Below, in pieces: positions 51,310 through 64,000 of a stretch of DNA of 64,000 bases. Where the stretch lies: assembly GCF_021018805.1 (NCBI RefSeq), contig NC_086250.1, positions 64,925,322 to 64,989,321 of the forward strand. The letters run 5' to 3'. Source of the DNA: Prinia subflava. Taxonomy: Eukaryota; Chordata; Aves; Passeriformes; Cisticolidae. The position numbers were made by a program, and so were the translations under genes. Every line of letters starts with the position of its first letter. Within the stretch, counting starts at the first letter, position 1. The notes beneath the pieces are model-generated. The model worked only from the letters and a program-made list of their open reading frames with translations. It ran no database searches and was not told where the DNA came from.

Positions 51310-52437
51310 TCACACATCAGAAGAAGTTTTATTCAGAACCAGATTCTGAAACTGTAGAAACACAGCTGCATAATGCTGGTTTTGTTTTTAATCTGCATCC
51401 TAACTTTTTATGACTGCATTTTACCCCAAACACATGTTAACATAAAGCATCACTTATTTAAAATGTTGCCTTTCCAGGAAAAATTGCTTCCAACAATGCC
51501 ATCTAAATTTGTGACTTTAGCACATGGAGACTAAAAGTGTCTGCTGAGAGCAAATCAGCTGGGGATCTCGGTAACACTTCTTTGCTTATATATATATTCC
51601 TTCAGAAAAGTAATTTAAATATCGGGTTTCTCTCTCTTTTGCCACAAGAGGGCGATCCCTTAACTCGTGTCACCACTAAGGCAATGTACAGACACAAGAT
51701 CGACTCGTTTTCTATCTAAACCATTTTTTCAACTTCTTATATATATTTCAACTTCTTTAGCTTCTTAAAGCTAAATGGATGAATTTCATTCTGTCTCTGT
51801 TCTCAGCATGCATGTGGCTTACATGATGTTAGCAGTCAATATCATTTAGCTGTGGGAGCACACTGCGCTTCCTAAATGGCTGATTCTGAAAGAAAAGGTG
51901 GGAAGCAAATAGGATTTCCCCTCATTATCTTTAAAAGTGGCAGTAGACTGTATTAACACAGCTTACTGTGATAAACTCAGACAGGTCACAATCAAAAGGA
52001 ATAAGATCTTCAGACGTGCTGCTTTCAGAAGCATGAGAAATTTGTGAATCAAAGAAAAGATATGTATTATACTTTTCATCCGCTTGTGAATGTTTAGCTA
52101 TTTGAATTTGTTAAATATGCCATCATGTGCAACAATATACAAGCAAGCACGATCCACACAGGAAACTGATTCAAGCACTCAGAATTTGAAGATTGTCACG
52201 TCCTCCCTAATGCAAAACTCTGATTGAATTTACTTACTTAGAACCAGACAATTGGGAAGATTTTGTTTAAAATGCTTCTAAACAGTCATCATGAGTGTAC
52301 AATATAACTTACCATAGCATTTTTGTTTTCAGTCCCAATATTTTACATATATAAACCTGTGAAATTTACTCAAACCAAGACAGATTTCTCCCTCTTAAGT
52401 CCAAATAAAATTTTGCTCAGAAACTGGATTTTGTCCA
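51310..52437 (-). other. SEMA3E: Probable SEMA3E 3' untranslated region
   Basis: This interval follows the SEMA3E stop on the minus strand without an intervening transposon. It is AT-rich and has no competing gene. The first canonical AATAAA after the stop that I found on the minus strand is at 51328-51333, so a UTR of about 1.1 kb is the simplest reading. The boundary is inferred; there is no transcript evidence here. Confidence 0.45.
51328..51333 (-). terminator. SEMA3E: Candidate poly(A) signal AATAAA for SEMA3E
   Basis: The plus strand reads TTTATT, giving AATAAA on the gene strand about 1.1 kb past the stop codon. A weaker ATTAAA lies upstream at 51387-51392. A G/T-rich stretch (TGATGTGTGATC on the minus strand) begins roughly 10 bases after the hexamer, as expected for a cleavage downstream element. 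Alternative distal sites are possible. Confidence 0.4.
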
Positions 52438-52890
52438 TCAAGAGTCAGCTATGTTCCTGGGCAACCGGTAATGCTCTGGCCTGATCCTTGCCTTCTTCTC
52501 CTGAGGGCTGGCATACTTCCACTTGGATGGAGACATTTTCAGCTTTTTTCTCTTCTTGTCTGTACACCACACCTTTTCACAGTATTCTTCCACCCTCTGG
52601 AAGTTGCTGTAACCTATCAGTTGAAGAAATTCCTTGTACCATGGCTTTGAAGCCTGAGGTATACTGCTCTGCATTGGGCATGGCATTTTGTGAGGGATCT
52701 CCTCCTCATAGTCTTTATTGAACATTTCATCTACACGTTCTTCCTCGACTACTTCCAGAGTGATTTTCCTGACAGTGTGAACAATGCTGTGCTCCACTGT
52801 CTGACAAAAATAAGTCCCTGCATCCAGTCGATGCAGCTTCAGGAATAAAAGGCCAAGGTCCATTTTTATTATTCTATCATCAGTCTTCAC
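52438..52890 (-). CDS. SEMA3E: SEMA3E last coding exon (Ig second half, basic tail, stop)
   Basis: This exon encodes the final 150 residues of semaphorin-3E, a secreted guidance cue that signals mainly through plexin-D1 in vascular and neural patterning. It follows a strong acceptor (T-rich tract plus CAG at 52891-52893) in phase 0, beginning VKTDD. Residues 21-31 (RLDAGTYFCQT) hold the second Ig cysteine. MPCPMQSS around residue 69 carries the cysteine expected to make the interchain disulphide of class 3 semaphorins. Two further cysteines occur in EEYCEKVWC, then the basic tail KKRKKLK and RIRPEHYRLPR, ending in DS and TGA at 52438-52440. The tail (KMSPSKWKYASPQEKK, RPEHYRLPR) is what distinguishes 3E from 3A, 3C and 3D as I know them. 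The frame is intact. The 163-codon open frame that includes 13 upstream codons reads into the intron, so its ATG is not a real start. Confidence 0.95.
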   Translation of the reverse strand: MKTDDRIIKMDLGLLFLKLHRLDAGTYFCQTVEHSIVHTVRKITLEVVEEERVDEMFNKDYEEEIPHKMPCPMQSSIPQASKPWYKEFLQLIGYSNFQRVEEYCEKVWCTDKKRKKLKMSPSKWKYASPQEKKARIRPEHYRLPRNIADS

Positions 52891-54450
52891 CTGAAAAAAA
52901 AAACAACATAAAATGCAGTTATATAGCACAGGTCTTTGCTATTACAATGACCACAATTATTTCTGAACTGTACTTTCATGACTGTAATATTAAATTTCGA
53001 GAGGAAGATTAGAGATCTACAAATTTTTAATTCACTGTGGTTTTGTAGTAACAAAAATATTTACTTGAAGTAAAAAAGAGATTGAGTTGTAAATGGAGAG
53101 CAATCAAAAGAATCTGGGAAGCATGGAAGAACACACAGTGGAGCAGACAAACCTGTATTTTAATTGCAGAGGGAAATAAGTTAGAAACATGCAAATAATC
53201 TACTGGATGGAAAACAAAAGTTCATTTTCCAGCTGACCTGTGATACGGATCCCTGTGAATTCTCTTATAGACTGGTATACTTTTTGAGGAGACATTCATA
53301 AAAGTATTTCCACATCTAACTGCAGGGCCATTGTGATCTTAAAGCCTCAGTTCTGAGTCTGCTGTTCAAGTTCCTCCTACAGCTCCTGAGGGTTACACCA
53401 TTGACTAAGAGACATTCACAGATGTTGGCAGGCAGGGAGCACTGAGCTGTCTAATCCAGCAGCACTCCACAAATGGAATGGCCAGGAAAATGGTATCCTA
53501 GCTTTTCATTTAACAGTAAGGTGATGAATTTAAGCAGAAGCACTGAGAGATGAAGAAGCACTGAAGAGAAGGACTTGGGGTACAAGGATGAAGAACTGGA
53601 TGAGAGCTGGCCATGTCCACTTGTAGACCTGTGCTGTATAACAAGAAGTGTGACCAACAAGTCAGGGGAGGTGATTCTCTCCCTCCACTCTGCTGTGGTT
53701 AGCCCCCACCTGAAGGGTTTCATCCAGCTCTGGCATCCTCAGTACAAGGCAGACATGGACCCATTAGAGTGGGACTGGAAGAGGGTCACAAAAAATGAAG
53801 AGAGAAATGAGGCACTTCTCCTATGACAAAAGAGAGATCTGGGGTTGCTCAGCCTAAAGGAGAGGAGGTTTCAGGTTTTTGACCTTTCAGTTCTGAGAGG
53901 GGGCTTATAAGAAAGATGGGGATGTTTTACCAGGCCCGATAGTGATATATCTATGCTGTAGTGCTAGATACATTAATGTGTATCAGAGAGGTATTGAGGA
54001 ATAAATACAAAAGCACTTATGAAGCACTTTCATAATGGTAAAATACATGTAAAAGAGGCAGAGAATCAATCCACCAATACTCATTTGCAAAAATTGTGTT
54101 ATAAATGGATGAGGCAACAAGAATGAATAGAAGTAAAGCTAGACTAATACTGGAAATAATACATACACATTTCATCCCTGTAACAACATACCAAGTGATG
54201 GATTTTCCTTTGTTTTGAGGCCTTAAATTAGCTTCACTACATGTCTAACATCTGCATTCAATATGTTGAATGCAAACACCACTTGAAATTCTCAGGTGTA
54301 TTAATTCGAGAGACCAGATGAACATATTGACTTTCCCTGACACCCACATGCATCTCAGCAACTGGTGGCAGATATTCAGTGAAGATGTAATGTTCCTAAT
54401 AACAGGCTCTTTTATTGTAAAAAGATCTATTCTTATAGACTTATATTTAC
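52891..54450 (-). other. SEMA3E: SEMA3E intron between the two Ig exons
   Basis: The donor on the gene strand is GAG|GTAAATATAAG at 54451/54450. The acceptor is a T-rich tract ending CAG|GTGAAG at 52891/52890. The intron is phase 0, 1560 bases long, and contains a sense-strand CR1 copy relative to the plus strand (antisense to the gene). Confidence 0.9.
53550..53960 (+). mobile_element. CR1 LINE fragment within a SEMA3E intron
   Basis: Diverged CR1 landmarks: GGACTTGGGGTACAAGGATG, ATGAGAGCTGGCCATGTCCA, GGAGGTGATTCTCTCCCTCC, CACTCTGCTGTGGTTAGCCC, CCAGCTCTGGCATCCTCAGT, ATTAGAGTGGGACTGGAAGA, GGGGTTGCTCAGCCTAAAGG, and AAGAAAGATGGGGATG..TTTACCAGGCCCGATAGTGA. It lacks the typical 3' terminus. Orientation is opposite to SEMA3E transcription, a common arrangement for tolerated intronic insertions. 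Confidence 0.85.
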
Positions 54451-54590
54451 CTCTTCCTTCTTAGTTTCGTGTGCTCGCTGGACCAACCAGATGACTTTTG
54501 CTTGTAAGGTCCGAGGGGTGCACTCCAGGAGGGTGCTGTTGTACTCTATTCCATAAACAAGTCGCTCCTCAGTCTTCTCCAGAGCTTCAC
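54451..54590 (-). CDS. SEMA3E: SEMA3E exon encoding the first half of the Ig domain
   Basis: A 140-base exon with acceptor TTTCCTCTCCAG|GTGAAG and donor GAAGAG|GTAAAT. Its first two bases complete a glycine codon with the G ending the previous exon; 46 full codons follow. The product reads from EALEKTEERL through YGIEYNSTLLECTP to KVIWLVQ and ends HETKKEE. LLECTP supplies the first Ig cysteine, pairing with GTYFCQ in the next exon; IW is the usual Ig core tryptophan. NST within YNSTLLEC is an N-glycosylation sequon. Position and phase match class 3 semaphorin organisation. No stop or indel is present, and the exon joins the next one in phase 0. Confidence 0.95.
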
Positions 54591-56064
54591 CTGGAGAGGA
54601 AACAAATGTTCCAAAATGTGTCACTGCAAGTACTTGCTACACTCCATGTTCAGGGTATATTTACTTTTAAGAGTAAAGCTTAATTCAGATCCGACCAGAC
54701 AGTGAGTGAAAAGTAATGTCTAATGAAGATTTGACCTGCTAAATGAATTTTCCCATCATCCCAGGCTTTCACAGCATCTGACCAAATTGTGCTGTGACTC
54801 ACCTATTGCAGAAAAACAGATCTCAGCCTTTCACACTGCTAATTGCTTGTGCCTGGTTCTTATGAATAGTAAATTTCATTTTCACTCAGTAAAAAAGGAG
54901 GATTTGATACATGTTTAAATATAATAAAAATTCAAATTTTTTAGGGGTAAGTACAGCACATAACTGTTTGCAGAATGATACTATGAATATTCTAACCAAT
55001 ATTATACATATTCATGCTATACGTGTGTTAATTGAATGTACAGTTTGGGCCCAAGGATGCTAATTAAAACAAGGTGAATGAATTAAATAATAATTTTATT
55101 CTGGTTTTCAATCTAACAAAACATCTGGAGGAGGATAAACTAGTTGTTACACTGGATAAAACTAATTGCCTCATTCATGAAAGCATCTTATTTCATAATA
55201 GTGAGAAAGATTCTTGAGCCCAAATAGCTTTATATCCTAAAAAAAACCCCAAACCCATTATTTTATATAATTTTGATTTCTCTGTTGTATTTCAAACTTG
55301 TGGAAGAATTAGTACCTAATATTGAAATATACTTTTCCAAAACATATATTATCCTTCAATGGACTTCATTTTTAATGAAGCTTTTTCTGGTAAGAAATAC
55401 ATATATACACATACACACACACACATATATATATAATTTAAAATAGTGTCTCTCTAGATATCATTATAGAGGACTATGTTTTATTTTCTTCTTCTGTAAA
55501 TGTATTGTGTATTATCCTGCAAAATACAGAGGATTTCCAGGCAATTGTTTTCTTTCTCTTTTGGTATTCCCAATATCCTTGTTTGAAATCCTCCCTCTAC
55601 AAGGTTTGGATAACAGCATTAGACACAGTACTCTATCTTTTTTTTTAAGAGAAAACTTGCTTGTAAGTACACAATTTTGTTGTGTTGTGTCACTGTTCAT
55701 GCCTGTGCATAAATTCTAACTGTCCTGACTATTTCATACACATTTCAGCATGCAGCTGCATTGTTTCTTATCCCTGCCTCATCTTTCTGCATTTTTTTTT
55801 CTGTTGGAAGCCATTGGGATGCATTCTCCACACCTTTAGTCTGAATGTCAGTGCTGTAGGACCACATGAACATTTTGGGATGCACCTGACCTGCCACTGA
55901 GGCAGTCACCCTTAGACCTGGATGGCAGGGGCTCAGCCCCATGGCTCTTAGAACATTACAGGAACATGCCAGTGAAAAACAGCAGTGAGATCATGCTCTT
56001 GGCATACTCTGTGCTGGCTGTTCCAGGCCTTTACAAGCAATTTGTAGGTGTGTGAATAGCTCAC
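54591..56064 (-). other. SEMA3E: SEMA3E intron between linker exon and Ig exon
   Basis: Donor CATTG|GTGAGCTATT at 56065/56064 and acceptor TTTCCTCTCCAG at 54591, phase 1, 1474 bases. It contains a small TA/CA dinucleotide tract (about 55401-55435) and otherwise unique AT-rich DNA. No transposon is recognised. Confidence 0.9.
55401..55435 (+). repeat. (TA)n/(CA)n dinucleotide repeat
   Basis: ATATATACACATACACACAC followed by ACACATATATATATA. A short compound dinucleotide tract inside the SEMA3E intron. Confidence 0.9.
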
Positions 56065-56132
56065 CAATGAACTGCTGGCCAAAGCACTGCTGCGCTGCAT
56101 TGCCGTGCCGAACATCTTGTCTGCGGAAACGT
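56065..56132 (-). CDS. SEMA3E: SEMA3E 68-base linker exon with furin-type RFRR motif
   Basis: This small exon lies between the PSI and Ig domains. The acceptor is TTTTTCCCCTCCAG|ACGTTTCC and the donor ATTG|GTGAGC. Its first base completes an arginine codon (AG|A) begun in the previous exon and its last base starts the glycine of the next. It reads RFRRQDVRHGNAAQQCFGQQ then FI. RFRR, preceded by KR across the junction, fits the R-X-R/K-R furin consensus. Mammalian SEMA3E is known to be furin-processed to a p61 form with altered activity, and this is the site I believe is used, from memory. At 68 bases it is not a multiple of three, so skipping it would frameshift the Ig domain. It was identified by splice sites, phase and SEMA3E similarity. 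Confidence 0.92.
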
Positions 56133-56833
56133 CTGGAGGGGAAAAAGTGGAATTATTTGAGAGAAAATGTTTGGCTCACATGTTGTTGGGTTTATGTTCA
56201 GCTAGAGTTCATTAAAAACTTAAGGAGTTAAACCTTGATTGCTAACAATTTACCATTGTTGTGAGAAGTATTCATTTATAAATCCATATTTTGTCTCTAC
56301 TCAACCTACTGGGAGTCATGGGTCTGAAGAAAGAAACACACTTGTCTGGAGAAAAGGCACAATTATGTGTCCATTTTATATACAACTATACTGATATTAT
56401 AAATGCTGAAAGAAGATCCTTTGAACTGTCTGGGTAACATTCAGTCACAGGGACCTTTAGCCTCTCTTTGGGTTCTCTCTCTCTCCAGAAAGGAAGGATT
56501 TTTTCCTTTCTTAATTTAGAACATTTTTCCATCTATGTGAATGGTATTTCTTTTATCTTTCGCTTTCTCTCTCTCTCTCTTTTTTTTTTTTTCACTTGAG
56601 AATCTCAACGTGTGGAGGAAGTACTTTATTTTATTTCACCTTTGGAACAGACAGTTACTGAGCTCATTTTTCTCAACAGGGAAACAGGCACATTCATGAA
56701 TACCCATGCCTAGAAAGTGAACTGGTGGCAGAACTGTGGTCAGAACCTGTGAGCCCTGTTTTTGACCTGGAAATGATACAAGTGCTTTTGAAAGAAAAAT
56801 CATCCTGACTTTTGAGGTTTGAGTTTTTATTGC

Positions 56834-56836
<3 letters not shown>

Positions 56837-56867
<31 letters not shown>

Positions 56868-56886
56868 AAAATAAAAAAAAAATAAA
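56837..56886 (+). repeat. Poly(A)-rich tract
   Basis: By direct count there are 29 consecutive A (56837-56865), then T-interrupted A runs to 56886. On the SEMA3E strand this is a poly(T) tract about 700 bases before the linker-exon acceptor. No retroposon body is recognisable upstream. Confidence 0.9.
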
Positions 56887-59438
56887 CATGATTATATGGT
56901 GCATTCCCAGAAGAATTGTGCTTTCATATAGCATTTTTTTTCCTTGAGTGTCTCAATAAATAAAATTAAGATTGTTTACTTGAGAAATAAAAGAGCTTTG
57001 GAATGCTGTATCTTGCTAGATTAGTATGTCCAACAACCAGAGATTTAGTTTTTCTACGGATACCTTTTGTGTATTTACATAAAGAGTAAATCTACACAAC
57101 TTTCCCAATGCCATACATAACAGATGAACAAAAGAAATATGCAGTACATCAAATCTTACACAGTAGGTATGTGTACAGTATCAATTAAGTTAGAAACAAA
57201 CAAAGCCAGAGTTCTGCTTTCTTTGCATTTAACAGTGAAATAAGGTTATTCTCCAGTTCTATGTGAACCCAAAGGACAAAATTTTGTCACAAATAGAATT
57301 TATTGAAGCTATTTAGATAACCACTATCCAAAGGTCTTGTCCATGGATGTTACTCATTTCATTTTTAATCTGGCTGTAGACAGTCATTATTTTCTGAGTT
57401 CTGTCACCCATATGAACTTCTGATCTACAGTTCTTGGTGGACCAAGATCACAGCTTTAACTTCCATTGATATTCAGAGAAGAACCAGAGTTTTTCCATTT
57501 TGTTTCAGGGGAATCTGGAAATACAGTGGAGACTGCATCATGTTTTTAGGAAGAAATGCCAAAAAGACTTGTATCCTACTAAATAAAAACAGAGATTCTG
57601 AGGTACCAACTGGGACTTATTCTGCCCTGGGTGTTGTCATTGCAATGTGTAGTGTCAGTACTGACAAATGCTGCCACCAGCTTTGCAAGTCTGGATATGT
57701 AGATTACTCAGAAGAGACATTCTCTTGCACAAATATGCATAAACACTATAGGATATATATTAGCCTTTAAAAAAAACCAAACAAGACAATCCTGCTGCTG
57801 TCAGGCCCGACGGCCCTATCAAGCAGGAACAGGACAGGTAGCAGGCATGTTCTGTTTACTCATCAGTTCCTAAAGATCACTATAAAGCTAAAAAAATCCT
57901 AGTTCTGAACAGCAGGGTTATTTCTGCATTTGTCAGAATCATTAAAGGAAAAAAAGTTTGTTTGATGGAATTTTACTGTTGCAACTTTGAAAACTGGGGA
58001 GGATACAATTATCAGTGCCTTCACTTGCTATTTTCTCAAATAGAAGGAAAAATGGAGAGAGGTGCTGAAAGAGAGGGAGATAATGGGAGATAAACTCATT
58101 TTACAAATACTGACATAAGCCTTTTTTCTTAGAAATGATTTTGCTCAGAATTCTGTGAATAATAGAGTATCAGAAAATCCCTGAGATAAATTACTGTAAG
58201 GAACAATTTTCAGTGATTAACAAATGTACCAAATGTAGGGAAGTATCTTTTGCAATCTATAATTTCTATTAATTAAAAGCTATTAATTTAGATTTCAGCC
58301 CTTAACTCTGTGCTTTCAGGAACCTAGTAAAAATGATCTGCAAGAAAGCAATACAATCATCATCATCATCATATCTACCATCACCACATTTTTCATTTTT
58401 CTTTGTTATTTCCCAGGAATGTATAAGGCAAAATCAAAAAGTCTTGGGAAGAAAAGGCACCACTGTTATTTGCATAAGTAAATCAGTACACGGCGTGCTT
58501 GCTGCTGGAGTGGGTAATGGAGAAAGAAGCCAGAGAGGGAGAGGAGGCAGGGGAGACACTGTCAGCTTCTAAAAATTAGCTGAAGAATCACACTATGCCT
58601 ACCCAAGTTCAAAGAAATTTTCTAATTACCTTGGACCTTTTTCAGCCTGGATGGTGAGCTGGTACAGCAAAGAATTTCACTTGTAAAATTTAGTTCTTGT
58701 TTAGAAAAATATTGAACCTGCCTAAATCAGATTGCAGAGCTAAGAGAGAACCTAAAGCATCTAACCCTCTGCTTTCCCAAGTGTACTTCCTGAAATTTCA
58801 ATGCAAGAGAAATTCCTTCTGCCATCGAAGGCATTTGCAGTATTCAGGAGCCTTACACCTGTAATTACCATGGAAGTGTGGTGTGCTTTGCTGTCAGCAT
58901 CAAAATATGGGATTTTGGACTTAATTTTTTATTTTTTTCTTAACTAAATCCTACATTTAATTAGTTATCCAGGATATACATGTACAAGGAACTACAGACT
59001 TTCACAAATTAAAAAATTAGTATCAGATGCCAAGCATAGGGTTTTTGTATTTATACTTCATTTCTCTCTAAATCCATTACATGCCTTAGTTGACAGATTT
59101 CCATTTAATGTTTCTCTAAACACTTGCTGTACCTTGGAGGCATCAGGATCTAAAGCAGACAGTATTTGGATCAAAGTGGGGACGGCACATTGCACATTCC
59201 TGCCCCAATTCAACCCTTCACCAGTAGAACTGGAAATAAAAAGAAGGCTCTGAGCAGAGCCCTTACCCAGGAGCAGCACTGCTCTTATAAATCAAAAGTC
59301 TACCTTAATGTACAGCACAAAGGCCACATCTGAGCAGAGACAGGTGGTATTGGGGCCAGCTCAGGTGTGTTGCAATGTAAGGCACAACTCCATGACTCCA
59401 CTGAAGGGACAAACATCAGGAACAGGAGAAACAAGCAC

Positions 59439-60020
59439 TGTGGTGGTGTGCTTTTCTTTGTGCGTATTTTTGTAAACCCTGGTGAATGGTTTGTTCCTAT
59501 TTTTCCCTGACATGTATGGTTTTACCCAAGGTTTTCTCTTCCCTCGCCCAGTTGTCATTCATCCCCTAGACCCACCTGTTACCTCATCTACATAATGTCA
59601 ATCCTCCCTAATTCCTACCCCTTGTTCTGGAGAATTCCCTGTCAGTCCTAAACCTTTCCCTGGAATTCTCCTATTCCATGAAGCTCTGTTGGTCCATGTG
59701 ACCCTTTCCATTCTGTTTGTCTTTCCTGTTGGTTGTCATATTTTGAGTCCCTCCTTAATCTCCTCCCCATTGTACCTCTGATTGGCTGAAAAACTGTGTC
59801 CTCCCCCTGTTCCTCCCGTGTTTATAAGACTGTGAAAGCGTGAGGTTTTGGGTTTTTTTCATCTCTTCCTCCAGGGAAATAAACTGCTTTGAGAAGCACC
59901 CAAGAGACCCCTCTCTGTTCTCGGCCCCCCCTGTTTTTGCCCCAGTCCCAGATGCAGAACCTCGGCTGCTGTGGCGAGCAGCCAGCCCTGCTCTGCACCG
60001 CCACTAGGGTCAAAGCCTGA
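59439..60020 (+). mobile_element. Endogenous retrovirus solo LTR, antisense to SEMA3E
   Basis: A second, unrelated LTR type. It begins TGTGGTGGTGTGC after GCAC. It has an inverted CCAAT (ATTGG at 59781-59785), a TATA box (TTTATAAGA at 59821-59829) and an AATAAA at 59878-59883. A U5-like stretch reads AGCACCCAAGAGACCCCTCT and CTCGGCC. The order and spacing of promoter and poly(A) signal are those of a retroviral U3-R-U5. The 3' border near 60003-60020 is uncertain, with no clean CA end or target duplication. TGGGGGC at 60030-60036 could be a decayed primer-binding site. No gag/pol/env follows. The frames at 59822-60095 on the minus strand are shadows. Confidence 0.7.
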
Positions 60021-60034
60021 CCCGCGGGCTGGGG

Positions 60035-60158
60035 GCCTGATATTTCTGGGCCTTAGAGATTTTAGCCTCCTGCTAGCTGCTAACTCCTTCCCCAAGGGAA
60101 AGGTTTCTTAAGAAAGCTTCTTCCCAAAACAATCTTGGCAAAACAACTATCCTTTCCC
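60035..60158. repeat. Left arm of a large inverted repeat
   Basis: This 124-base arm is the reverse complement of 60275-60399. By hand alignment there are about 11 mismatches and one single-base gap, roughly 90% identity. Matching blocks include AGATTTTAGCCTCCTG and AACAATCTTGGCAAAACAAC. Most differences are transitions. Confidence 0.92.
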
Positions 60159-60191
60159 TGTAAGATCTTCTCCAGGTGTTGTTTGCCTTTC

Positions 60192-60266
60192 TGGTTTTCA
60201 GGGAGAATCGAATTTGGGTCTCCCACTTGGTAGGCAGGGACTGGAGCTACTACACTACTTGGGAAG
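60192..60266 (-). pseudogene. Degenerate tRNA-Asp-like sequence in the hairpin loop
   Basis: On the minus strand the sequence runs AAGTAGTGTAGTAGCTCCAG, then CCTGCCTACCAAGTGGGAGA, then CCCAAATTCGATTCTCCC and later ACCA. It follows the layout of a cytosolic tRNA-Asp (TAGTATAGTGG, CCCGCCTGTCACGCGGGAGACC, GGTTCGATTCC, CCA). An anticodon stem CCTGC/GTGGG with loop CTACCAA can form, and the TTCGATT T-loop is intact. The T-stem does not pair, the anticodon would be ACC rather than GTC, and no acceptor stem is apparent. It is therefore not a functional tRNA; it is either a tRNA-derived repeat fragment or chance resemblance. Confidence 0.45.
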
Positions 60267-60274
60267 GTAATTTT

Positions 60275-60399
60275 GGGAAAGGTTAGTTGTTTTGCCAAGA
60301 TTGTTTCTGGAAGAAGCTTTCCTAAGAAACTTTTCCCTTGGGAAAGGAGCTAGCAGCTACCAGGAGGCTAAAATCTCTTAAAGCCCAAAAACATCAGGC
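60275..60399. repeat. Right arm of the large inverted repeat
   Basis: This 125-base arm pairs with 60035-60158 across a 116-base spacer. Immediately beyond it is a perfect 12-base palindrome GAGTGGCCACTC (60407-60418). In SEMA3E pre-mRNA both arms are transcribed and could fold into a long imperfect duplex. Confidence 0.92.
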
Positions 60400-60418
60400 T
60401 CACAGGGAGTGGCCACTC

Positions 60419-64000
<3,582 letters not shown>

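Noticed and set aside
60030..60047. TGGGGGC as a tRNA-Pro primer-binding site after the LTR
   Set aside because: Only about seven bases match and it does not abut a clear CA end of the LTR, so it is mentioned only as a possibility.

Overview
This 64 kb window is vertebrate nuclear DNA, almost certainly from a bird. The evidence is the dominant repeat, CR1 LINE fragments on both strands (several with the CR1 3' end motif), together with avian-type endogenous retroviral LTRs and coding exons closely resembling semaphorin-3E. The LTR types suggest a passerine, but that is from memory of family sequences and was not checked by search. The DNA is AT-rich, without a CpG island, prokaryotic operon or CRISPR array.

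The only protein-coding gene I can support is the 3' end of SEMA3E on the minus strand. Four coding exons are visible in transcript order: 62602-62768 (PSI domain), 56065-56132 (PSI-Ig linker with a furin-type RFRR motif), 54451-54590 (first half of the Ig domain) and 52438-52890 (second half of the Ig domain, interchain-cysteine segment, basic tail and stop). All internal splice sites are canonical GT/AG, and phases match across junctions to give one 275-residue open C-terminal segment. The sema domain and 5' exons lie beyond position 64000. A likely poly(A) signal at 51328-51333 would end the transcript about 1.1 kb past the stop.

Positions 1 to about 51300 are a gene-poor downstream flank. 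In mammals the gene beyond the SEMA3E 3' end is PCLO, but no PCLO exon or promoter is seen here. The flank holds CR1 fragments (10.4-11.3, 11.75, 12.9, 22.5, 28.1-28.7, 37.5 and 42.4-43.4 kb), three related LTR fragments (25.5-26.4, 36.3-36.7 and 48.2-48.9 kb), simple repeats, and long unique AT-rich stretches. The short open reading frames there look like chance ORFs or repeat translations.

The SEMA3E introns hold a CR1 (53.55-53.96 kb), a 29-base A run, a GATA/GACA microsatellite and an LTR of a different family (about 59439-60020). Directly beside this LTR is the most unusual structure in the window: a large inverted repeat (60035-60158 against 60275-60399, roughly 90% matching by hand) whose 116-base loop contains a degenerate tRNA-Asp-like sequence on the minus strand. 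I saw no novel multi-gene system; this intronic hairpin is the strongest candidate for follow-up.
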